A stretch of 11,918 bases of DNA from positions 1 to 11,918 of the forward strand of contig CAZVVM010000056.1 in assembly GCA_964630635.1 (NCBI GenBank), written 5' to 3'. Positions 6,423-11,619 of the stretch are shown piece after piece. This stretch comes from Colimorpha_A sp964630635. GTDB lineage: Bacteria; Bacillota; Clostridia; Oscillospirales; CAG-272. The translations under genes and the position numbers were made by a program. The first letter of the stretch is position 1. The number at the start of each line of letters is the position of its first letter. The notes beneath the pieces were generated by a model. It was not told the DNA's origin. It saw only the letters and a program-made list of their open reading frames with translations, and did not search any database.

Positions 6423-7715
6423 ATGGATTCGATCTGGTATCAGAACGCACCTCGTGTGTGCTTTGAAGAATTAAAGGGGAACAGAAGCACCGACGTGCTG
6501 ATCGTTGGCGGCGGAATTGCGGGGATACTGTGCGCGTATAAGCTTAAAAACGCAGGAATGGACTGCATTTTGGTCGAAGCCGACAGAATATGCGGCGGAA
6601 TTACGAAAAACACGACTGCGAAAATAACCTTGCAACACGGTCTTATTTTCGACAAGATGATAAAACGCTTCGGCGAGAGGAAGGCGCGGCTTTACGTTGA
6701 GGCGCAGAATGGTGCCCAAGAGGAATACGCTCGGCTGTGCCGTGATATCGACTGCGATTATGAGAAAATGGATTCTTACGTCTATTCGCTTTCCGACCGA
6801 AAGAAGATCGAGAGGGAAGTGTCGGCGCTCAAACGCATCGGCGTCGATGCTGAATTTTCCGATGCGCGCGAGCTTCCGATAAATGTCGCAGGCGCGGTGT
6901 GCGTTAAGGATCAGGCACAGTTTCACCCGTTGAAATTTCTTTATACCGCAGCGCGTGATCTGCCTATTTTTGAAAATACGAAGGTCGTTGAACTGAAGCC
7001 GAATACGGCGGTGACGAATCACGGCAAGATCGCTTTCAAAAAGCTCGTTATTGCGACGCATTTTCCTATGATAAACAAGCACGGAAGTTACTTTTTGAAG
7101 CTTTATCAGCACCGTTCTTACGTTATTGCTCTCAAAAACGCGGCGGCACTTAACGGAATGTACGTCGACGAAGCCGACAAGGGGCTTTCCTTTCGGCAGT
7201 ACGGCGAGCTTTTGCTCCTCGGCGGCGGCGATCACCGAACAGGGAAGCAGGGCGGCTGCTGGCAGGAGCTTGAATGCTTTGCAAATAAGCACTACCCCGA
7301 AGCGCAGATCGTCGCGAAATGGGCAACGCAGGACTGTATGACGCTTGACGACGTTCCGTATATCGGTCAGTATTCATCCTCAACATCGAATACCTACGTT
7401 GCGACGGGTTTCAACAAGTGGGGAATGACGAACTCTATGGTCGCCGCCGATCTTCTATGCGACCTTTTGAGAGGTAAGAAAAACCGTTACGCTGACGTTT
7501 TTTCGCCGTCGCGCAGTATACTGCGCCCGCTGCTTGCCGTCAATGCTTTCGAATCCGCGGTCGGACTTCTGACGCCGACTTCCCCGCGTTGTCCGCACCT
7601 CGGCTGTGCGCTCAAATACAACAGAGCAGAGCATAGCTGGGATTGCCCGTGTCACGGCTCCCGCTTCACCGAAAGCGGTGAGCTTATCGACAACCCCGCC
7701 ACCGACGACATTTAA
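6423..7715 (+). CDS. FAD-dependent oxidoreductase (DAO family) with C-terminal Rieske [2Fe-2S] domain (430 aa)
   Basis: A cytoplasmic flavoprotein of the glycine/D-amino-acid oxidase fold fused to a Rieske domain, the architecture known from Bacillus YhfW; the substrate is unknown. The FAD-binding VLIVGGGIAG is at about 25-34 and VEADRICGG, binding the ribose end, at 51-59. GLSFRQYGELLLLGGGDHRTG follows in the middle and ATGFNKWGMTNSM near 325-345. The Rieske ligands are complete: Cys390 and His392 in CPHLGC, Cys408 and His411 in CPCHGSRF. There is no signal peptide and no twin-arginine motif. The start at 6423 is chosen because GGAGGG (6412-6417) sits at ideal spacing; a TTG at 6396 lacks one. 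A TATAAA at 6402-6407 may be the -10 box, with no clear -35. It diverges from the DUF1538 operon. Confidence 0.92.
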   Translation: MDSIWYQNAPRVCFEELKGNRSTDVLIVGGGIAGILCAYKLKNAGMDCILVEADRICGGITKNTTAKITLQHGLIFDKMIKRFGERKARLYVEAQNGAQEEYARLCRDIDCDYEKMDSYVYSLSDRKKIEREVSALKRIGVDAEFSDARELPINVAGAVCVKDQAQFHPLKFLYTAARDLPIFENTKVVELKPNTAVTNHGKIAFKKLVIATHFPMINKHGSYFLKLYQHRSYVIALKNAAALNGMYVDEADKGLSFRQYGELLLLGGGDHRTGKQGGCWQELECFANKHYPEAQIVAKWATQDCMTLDDVPYIGQYSSSTSNTYVATGFNKWGMTNSMVAADLLCDLLRGKKNRYADVFSPSRSILRPLLAVNAFESAVGLLTPTSPRCPHLGCALKYNRAEHSWDCPCHGSRFTESGELIDNPATDDI

Positions 7716-7755
7716 CTGCTTCAAGACGCTTTTCTCTGACAATCATATCATAGAT

Positions 7756-7836
7756 TGAATTTTTCTGACTCGTCAATAGTATTTGAATAAAAACCCCGAT
7801 GAGGGCGTTACGCCCTCATCGGGGTTTTCTATTATC
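7756..7836 (-). repeat. Direct repeat 2, copy B: displaced 3' end and terminator of the 4Fe-4S gene
   Basis: This is the distal partner of 9434-9518. Read on the minus strand it starts with ATAATAGAA (7835-7827), the last three sense codons of the 4Fe-4S gene (Ile-Ile-Glu). The stop-codon bases seen in copy A are missing. Next come the same 14-bp-stem terminator and a matching 20-base stretch at 7774-7793 that differs from copy A at one base, with weaker similarity out to about 7756. Confidence 0.85.
7789..7828. terminator. Bidirectional terminator between the DAO-Rieske gene and island 2 (copy B)
   Basis: A perfect 14-bp stem (7794-7807 with 7811-7824) with a 3-base loop. TTTT follows on the plus strand (7825-7828), and AAAAA precedes (7789-7793), giving UUUUU on the minus strand. 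It can stop both the flavoprotein transcript and the convergent island 2 transcript. Confidence 0.93.
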
Positions 7837-7859
7837 AAACTAATGAAATAATTGCTATT

Positions 7860-8039
7860 TTACCAATTGTCGTCTTCGTCGTTTGCGCGACGGCGTCTCT
7901 CTTCCTCTTCTTCCTCTTCCTCGCGGCGATACTCACTGTCGTCCCAGTTGTTGACGTATCCACCTTGTGTCCAACTGTATCCGTCCTTGTCAATATCTTC
8001 GTATTCGCCCGAATCGTAATTATAACACCATTTTGACAT
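7860..8039 (-). CDS. Small acidic protein with Glu-run and Arg-run (59 aa)
   Basis: Encoded at the end of the island 2 operon. Its ATG overlaps the stop of the 418-aa gene as TAATG, and a strong GAGGAGAT site lies inside that gene's 3' end, so translation is coupled. Residues 1-35 are rich in Tyr, Trp, Gly, Asp and Asn (for example YNYDSGEYEDIDKDGYSW). Then comes a run of eight Glu directly followed by four Arg (39-51), and an acidic end, DEDDNW. No membrane segment or known domain is seen and I do not recognise a family. The composition suggests a mostly disordered or single-helix acidic protein, which could be a partner of the HTH protein, an antitoxin-like factor or a nucleic-acid mimic; these are guesses. 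The start, ribosome binding site and overlap are clear. Confidence 0.75.
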   Translation of the reverse strand: MSKWCYNYDSGEYEDIDKDGYSWTQGGYVNNWDDSEYRREEEEEEEERRRRANDEDDNW

Positions 8040-9295
8040 TATTCTATCTCCTCTATATGCCCACTGATAGTACGTATCTTCTCATAAGTTTCGTTCAATT
8101 TTTCGGAAAGAAGCTTTATTTTAGGTGAAACGGATACCTTTGTGACGTGCGGTACGTTTGTGATTATTCCGCCTACCTGATATTTATTGACGGCCGTTGC
8201 ATAAAAAGCTCGAAGCATAATAATATCTCCGTTATCGTAAAAATCGATATCGCGCTTGATTTCCTCGATCCATAAATCTCTCGTATATTCTGCTGCATAC
8301 CGTTCGTCGTTTTTTACCAGCAAAATCAGTTCGCATAACTTTTGATAAGTACCTTCGTTATATTTAATGGCTTTTTTTAACGCTGTTTCGGTATAATCAG
8401 ATTTTGTACTGATAAGGAGATCAAGCAATTTTGATATGTAGGGAAACATAAAAGTGTGGACTCGTTTGCTTCCATCGTTATATCTAATTTCATCTCTGAT
8501 TTGAAATGAATCTGTAAAATAGTCGAGTATTTTTTCACTTGAGGACGCAATATGTCGCACCATTCTTTCGTTACAACAGCTATTAAAATTAGGATGCTGA
8601 CCTGAAATGTAATGAGCCCTGAAATATAGTTGCGGATTTTCCCTCGCACGAAGATTGTTTAGCATTTCAATGTCGTTATTATCTGCGGCGAGTGTAATTA
8701 GATTAATTCGAAGCGCGTCTCTTTCATGTAGGGCGTATTGCAAGCCGCAATCAATAAAACCAGTTTCTCTTCTCTTAATGGAAGTTCCTGCGCCAAATGT
8801 TTGAATATAATCTTTATCGTTCCCGCTGTCAAACCAAATATATCCATTATCCATTAAGAACTTTAAAAAGTCATAATTGCGAAATTCAAGCGCGTAATCG
8901 ATGACGGTTTTGCAGTATTCATCACAGTTTAAGATGAGTTTATCTTTACGCTCAATGTAGTTTTTCCATTCTAAGGGATTTTTAGAACAAGCTATTGAAT
9001 AGTTAGTAACTCTATTGGAAATTTGAGCGTTATATTTGCCCGCACTCAAGATATGTTCGCTTGAAACTCCTAATAATTCGGTGAAATAAGGCAAATCGTA
9101 TGTTTGAATCGCTTTTTTACCCTTAATGATCTGCGACAGACGGTTTGACATATTGCTGATAGTTTCTTCGTTAGGACTTTCTCCTGCCGAAAGAATGTAC
9201 GCTTTGCAAAAAGCCCTTCTTGATTGAAATTTTTGCTCGATCAGATTTGCGAGATGTTTTCCGATATTTTCGTTGTTTTTTTCAATTTTGAACAT
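8039..9295 (-). CDS. HTH-domain protein with helical, ankyrin-like C-terminal region (418 aa)
   Basis: The first gene of island 2; I do not recognise a named family. Residues about 10-85 look like a Cro/C1-type helix-turn-helix: IGKHLANLIEQ and RRAFCKAY, then ISNMSNRLSQIIKGKKAIQTYDLPYFTELLGVSSEHIL. The 'S-N-R-L-S-Q-I-I-K-G-K' part is the recognition-helix region and 'I..YDLPYFTELLGVS' the usual following helices. There is an unusual insert (SAGESPNEET) before the core. Residues about 120-260 hold helix pairs such as VIDYALEFRNYDFLKFLMDNGY and LITLAADNNDIEMLNNL, which look like degenerate ankyrin repeats. The rest is helical and ends in a coiled-coil-like segment (390-418). There is no membrane segment. 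GGAGG at good spacing supports the 9295 start. It could be a regulator or sensor in a defence or stress cassette; that is inference. Confidence 0.82.
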   Translation of the reverse strand: MFKIEKNNENIGKHLANLIEQKFQSRRAFCKAYILSAGESPNEETISNMSNRLSQIIKGKKAIQTYDLPYFTELLGVSSEHILSAGKYNAQISNRVTNYSIACSKNPLEWKNYIERKDKLILNCDEYCKTVIDYALEFRNYDFLKFLMDNGYIWFDSGNDKDYIQTFGAGTSIKRRETGFIDCGLQYALHERDALRINLITLAADNNDIEMLNNLRARENPQLYFRAHYISGQHPNFNSCCNERMVRHIASSSEKILDYFTDSFQIRDEIRYNDGSKRVHTFMFPYISKLLDLLISTKSDYTETALKKAIKYNEGTYQKLCELILLVKNDERYAAEYTRDLWIEEIKRDIDFYDNGDIIMLRAFYATAVNKYQVGGIITNVPHVTKVSVSPKIKLLSEKLNETYEKIRTISGHIEEIE

Positions 9296-9326
9296 TTTTA
9301 TGCCTCCAATATGGTGTTCTGTTAAT

Positions 9327-9332
9327 ATTATA
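9327..9332 (-). promoter_or_regulatory. Likely -10 box of the island 2 operon
   Basis: TATAAT on the minus strand about 32 bases upstream of the 9295 start. At 16-17 bases further upstream there is no good -35 (TATCAA), only an A/T-rich tract. This suggests a weak or activator-dependent promoter. Confidence 0.5.
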
Positions 9333-9404
9333 AACTAAACTGTTTTTTTTTGATATATTAAATGTGCATACACGAAAAGCACACACGATTAAAGGACGAT
9401 TTGC

Positions 9405-9427
9405 AATGTATGCTTTTGGCATACATT
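9405..9427. promoter_or_regulatory. Perfect palindrome upstream of the HTH gene, candidate operator
   Basis: AATGTATGC (9405-9413) pairs exactly with GCATACATT (9419-9427) around a 5-base spacer. The core GCATACA recurs at 9366-9372 within GTGCATACAC, closer to the promoter. Two related sites upstream of an HTH gene suggest a binding site for that protein. A transcript-level hairpin is less likely because the site lies upstream of the predicted start of transcription. Confidence 0.45.
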
Positions 9428-9433
9428 ATACGC

Positions 9434-9518
9434 TGAATATTTCTAATTGTCAATAATATTTGAATAAAAACCCCGATGAGGGCGATACGCCCTCATCGGG
9501 GATTCTTATTCTATTATC
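9434..9518 (-). repeat. Direct repeat 2, copy A: 3' end of the 4Fe-4S gene plus terminator
   Basis: It spans the last three sense codons and stop of the 4Fe-4S gene, its terminator and about 37 bases beyond. CAATAATATTTGAATAAAAA (9451-9470) matches 7774-7793 with one mismatch. The terminator stem is identical to that at 7794-7824 and only the loop differs (ATA against TTA). ATAATAGAA of the coding end is shared. Confidence 0.88.
9466..9501 (-). terminator. Rho-independent terminator of the 4Fe-4S gene (copy A)
   Basis: A perfect 14-bp stem (9488-9501 with 9471-9484) and a 3-base loop, followed on the minus strand by UUUUU (9470-9466). The stem begins 4 bases after the gene's stop codon. On the plus strand there is no U-run. 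Confidence 0.92.
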
Positions 9519-10201
9519 CTGCCGTCGGTCGTAACCGTTACGACTCGCCACGGAATGAATTTTCCGCTTGCCATCAAAGCGCGCTTGACGGCGTTCTCGA
9601 TGCCGCCGCAGCAGGGAACCTCCATACGCACCACCGTTACGCTCTTAATGTCGTTGTTTGCGATGATCGCGGTGAGCTTTTCGGCGTAATCGCCCTCGTC
9701 GAGCTTGGGACATCCGATGAGCGTGATGCGGTTACGGATAAATTCATTATGGAAGTTGCCGTAGGCATAGGCGGTGCAGTCTGCGGCGACAAGCAGATTC
9801 GCTCCGTCAAAGTATGGGGCGTTTATCGGAACGAGCTTTATCTGAACGGGCCACTGCGACAGCATACTTGCGGCGGGGGCCGATGCTTGGATATTACATG
9901 GCTCGCGCTTTATGGTTTTCGACATCTTTCCGGGACAGCCGCAGGGAAGCGGATTCTTTGCTTTTCGCTCCTTCGCCTCGTTCACTGCCGCCTCGTTATA
10001 TGCGGGCGCTTCGCGCTCCTCAAAGGTTATTGCGTTCACGGGGCAAGCGGGAAGGCAGTCGCCGAGGCCGTCGCAATAATCCTCGCGCGTGAGCTTTGCT
10101 TTTCCGTTTATCATTTCGATAGCACCCTCGTGGCAAGCCGCGGCACAGGCGCCGCATCCGTTGCACTTTTCTTCATCGATCTTTATAATTTTTCTTATCA
10201 T
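9506..10201 (-). CDS. 4Fe-4S ferredoxin-type protein with conserved C-terminal domain (231 aa)
   Basis: A cytoplasmic iron-sulphur protein found widely in anaerobes, presumably moving electrons; no substrate is assignable. An N-terminal ferredoxin domain carries a complete first cluster site, CNGCGACAAAC (Cys13, 16, 19, 23). In the second site, YCDGLGDCLPACP, Leu46 replaces one cysteine, leaving Cys43, 49 and 53. That suggests a three-cysteine cluster or a non-cysteine ligand. A linker with PCGCPG follows, then a conserved C-terminal domain with SQWPVQIKLVP, AADCTAYA, HNEF, IGCPKLD and MEVPCCGG. Its cysteines and histidine could bind another metal centre. The AGGAGAG ribosome binding site is well placed. 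The gene diverges from a Crp/Fnr-type regulator with 89 bases between starts, and a palindrome in that gap lies where an activator would bind. Confidence 0.9.
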   Translation of the reverse strand: MIRKIIKIDEEKCNGCGACAAACHEGAIEMINGKAKLTREDYCDGLGDCLPACPVNAITFEEREAPAYNEAAVNEAKERKAKNPLPCGCPGKMSKTIKREPCNIQASAPAASMLSQWPVQIKLVPINAPYFDGANLLVAADCTAYAYGNFHNEFIRNRITLIGCPKLDEGDYAEKLTAIIANNDIKSVTVVRMEVPCCGGIENAVKRALMASGKFIPWRVVTVTTDGRIIE

Positions 10202-10217
10202 ATTATTCTCTCCTATC

Positions 10218-10246
10218 TTGATTTTACAGCTTAATTATAGTATAAT
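10218..10246 (+). promoter_or_regulatory. SigA-type promoter of the Crp/Fnr-family gene
   Basis: TTGATT (10218-10223), a 17-base spacer and TATAAT (10241-10246). The predicted start of transcription is about 10253. The promoter overlaps the divergent promoter of the 4Fe-4S gene, so the two may compete. Confidence 0.7.
10234..10239 (-). promoter_or_regulatory. -10 box of the 4Fe-4S gene promoter
   Basis: TATAAT on the minus strand, predicted start of transcription near 10227. The position for a -35 (10257-10262, CCGATT) is poor, as expected for a promoter needing an activator. The Crp/Fnr-type palindrome covers that area. Confidence 0.65.
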
Positions 10247-10261
10247 AATAAAAACAAATCG

Positions 10262-10275
10262 GTTGTTTTTACAAC
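10262..10275. promoter_or_regulatory. Crp/Fnr-type palindrome GTTGT-N4-ACAAC
   Basis: A 14-base dyad with the same 5-4-5 geometry as the Fnr box (TTGAT-N4-ATCAA). Its centre at 10268.5 lies at -41.5 from the predicted start of the 4Fe-4S transcript, the class II activation position. It also lies at about +10 to +23 of the regulator's own transcript, where binding would repress. A second, overlapping inverted repeat (AAAAACAA 10250-10257, TTGTTTTT 10263-10270) is also present. Confidence 0.6.
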
Positions 10276-10290
10276 GGAAAGTGAGTTTTT

Positions 10291-10950
10291 ATGAAAAAAT
10301 ATATCCCGATCTTGAAAAAAACCCTGATGTTTTCGGGCATAGGTGAAGATGAGATCGAGTCGATGCTTTCCTGCCTCGGCGCACGGCTTCGTACCTACAA
10401 AAAGGGCGAATACGTTTTGCGGCAGGGCGAGCATATAAATGATATAACAGTCCTCGTCGATGGAAGCTTGCATATTCAGAACGACGACTATTGGGGAAAC
10501 CGCAGTATACTCGGTCGGATAGCGGTCGGTGAAATGTTCGGCGAGGCGTACGTTGCACCCGAAAGCGGCGCGCTTCTTAACGACGTCGTCGCTCTTGAGG
10601 ACAGCGCGGTCATCTTTTTTGACGTAAAGCGTGTCATCACGACCTGTCCCTCTGCCTGCCGTTTTCACGCTCTCGTTGTACAGAATATGTTTTTTGCAAT
10701 ATCGGAGAAAAACAGAAAGCTCGTACAAAAGCTCGGATATATGTCGGGGCGTTCAACGCGTATAAAGCTTATCTCGTATTTGTCCGCCGAGGCGAAAAAG
10801 CACAACAGCGCAAGCTTCACTATTCCGTTCAACCGCCAGCAGCTTGCCGACTATCTTTCGGTCGACCGAAGCGCTATGTCGAACGAGCTTTGCAAGATGC
10901 GAGACGATGGGCTGATAGTGTTTAGCAAAAATGCATTCACGCTCTTGTGA
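10291..10950 (+). CDS. Crp/Fnr-family transcriptional regulator (219 aa)
   Basis: A cytoplasmic DNA-binding regulator with normal Crp/Fnr length. Residues about 14-115 form the cyclic-nucleotide-binding-type beta-roll, with KKGEYVLRQGEHINDITVLVDGSLHI and IAVGEMFGEAYV. A long dimerisation helix spans about 125-150. The winged helix-turn-helix is near 172-215, with FNRQQLADYLSVDRSAMSNELCKMRDDGLI. Arg in VDRSAMS falls in the recognition helix. The four-cysteine oxygen-sensing set of E. coli Fnr is absent: only isolated cysteines (near 28, 119, 123 and in ELCKM) are seen. It is probably not a classical Fnr, and the ligand is unknown. The 4Fe-4S gene is divergent and shares the control region. The ribosome binding site (GGAAAGTGAG) is adequate. 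No terminator separates it from the flavin reductase gene, which has its own promoter. Confidence 0.92.
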   Translation: MKKYIPILKKTLMFSGIGEDEIESMLSCLGARLRTYKKGEYVLRQGEHINDITVLVDGSLHIQNDDYWGNRSILGRIAVGEMFGEAYVAPESGALLNDVVALEDSAVIFFDVKRVITTCPSACRFHALVVQNMFFAISEKNRKLVQKLGYMSGRSTRIKLISYLSAEAKKHNSASFTIPFNRQQLADYLSVDRSAMSNELCKMRDDGLIVFSKNAFTLL

Positions 10951-10956
10951 AAATTA

Positions 10957-10985
10957 TTGAAATATCTGCATTTGTGTGATATAAT
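10957..10985 (+). promoter_or_regulatory. Extended -10 promoter of the flavin reductase gene
   Basis: TTGAAA (10957-10962), 17 bases, then TGA-TATAAT with the TGN extension (10977-10985). It starts 6 bases after the regulator's stop. The predicted start of transcription is near 10992. It rules out the longer reading frame that begins with a TTG at 10957. Confidence 0.82.
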
Positions 10986-11010
10986 TAAGAAAAAGCATGG
11001 AGGAAAAATT

Positions 11011-11568
11011 ATGCGTAAGGATTTCGGAGTTAAAACGTGGGCATATCCTATGCCCGTATTCATTGTCGCCGCATACGATAAGGACGGCGCACCCTGCTGT
11101 ATGAACGCGGCGTGGGGCGGAATTTATGACACCAATCAGATTATGATATGTCTTTCCGATGATCATAAGACAACGAAAAACATAGTCGAAAGCGGTGCTT
11201 TCACCGTCAGCATTGCAGACGCAAAGCACGTGATCGAGGCAGATTACGTTGGTATCGTTTCGGGTAATAACGTACCCGACAAAATGGCAAAAGCGGGACT
11301 TACTACCGTGAAATCGGCTCACGTGAACGCACCGATTATCAGCGAATTTCCTATGACCGTCGAGTGCAAATTTCTCAAATTCAACGAGGACGGCATTTGT
11401 ATAGGGCAGATCGTGAACGTCAGCGCCGACGAGTCGGTTCTCGGTGACGACGGTCTGATAGATCCCGCAAAGCTTGAGGCGATCACCTATGATCCCGTGC
11501 ATCATACCTATATCAAGCTCGGCGAAAAGGTAGGAAATGCCTTTTCCGACGGTAAGAAGCTGAAATGA
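11011..11568 (+). CDS. Flavin reductase-like FMN-binding split-barrel protein (185 aa)
   Basis: A flavoredoxin/flavin-reductase-type protein that binds FMN and probably moves electrons between a reduced carrier and an unknown acceptor in the cytoplasm. Family features are PMPVFIVAAYDKDGAPCCMNAAWGG near 13-37, MICLSDDHKTTKNIVESGAFTVSIA near 47-71 and DYVGIVSGN near 80-88. The EFPMTVECKF strand and GQIVNVSADESVL follow, with a closing HTYIKLGEKVGNAF. Length is normal. The ATG at 11011 is chosen because GGAGG (10999-11003) precedes it at good spacing and the family's usual N-terminal basic-aromatic segment starts right after. The promoter sits in the gap after the regulator. The MGMT-like gene follows after 51 bases with no terminator, so the two are probably co-transcribed. 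Confidence 0.92.
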   Translation: MRKDFGVKTWAYPMPVFIVAAYDKDGAPCCMNAAWGGIYDTNQIMICLSDDHKTTKNIVESGAFTVSIADAKHVIEADYVGIVSGNNVPDKMAKAGLTTVKSAHVNAPIISEFPMTVECKFLKFNEDGICIGQIVNVSADESVLGDDGLIDPAKLEAITYDPVHHTYIKLGEKVGNAFSDGKKLK

Positions 11569-11619
11569 CGGGAGAATTCTGCCGATAGTAAATCTTGTTA
11601 AGATTCACGAGGTGAAAAA

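Larger units (their letters stand above)
7837..9433 (-). other. Candidate small genomic island 2, bracketed by direct repeat 2
   Basis: This 1.6-kb segment between the two copies of the 4Fe-4S gene's 3' end and terminator holds the 418-aa and 59-aa genes and their regulatory region, all on the same strand as the 4Fe-4S gene. It is visibly A+T-rich compared with the flanking genes and contains no recognisable recombinase. The repeat-to-repeat unit is 1678 bp. The layout copies that of island 1 downstream of nifJ. Confidence 0.7.

Noticed and set aside
7716..7755. Possible small gene or RNA between the DAO-Rieske stop and the repeat
   Set aside because: No open frame with a ribosome binding site and no stable structure is visible before the terminator.
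9476..10234. Plus-strand 252-aa reading frame opposite the 4Fe-4S gene
   Set aside because: A shadow of the real gene. The minus-strand frame has clear cysteine motifs and a ribosome binding site; this one has neither.
10231..10728. Minus-strand frame opposite the Crp/Fnr gene
   Set aside because: Shadow frame without a ribosome binding site or domain; the plus-strand protein is a complete family member.
10957..11010. Longer start for the flavin reductase (TTG at 10957)
   Set aside because: It would begin inside the -35 box of the gene's own promoter; the ATG at 11011 has a strong GGAGG.
11591..11605. AATCTT-GTT-AAGATT hairpin as a terminator before the MGMT-like gene
   Set aside because: Only a 6-bp A/T-rich stem with no U-run, directly before a ribosome binding site. 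It may affect translation slightly, but it is not a convincing terminator.
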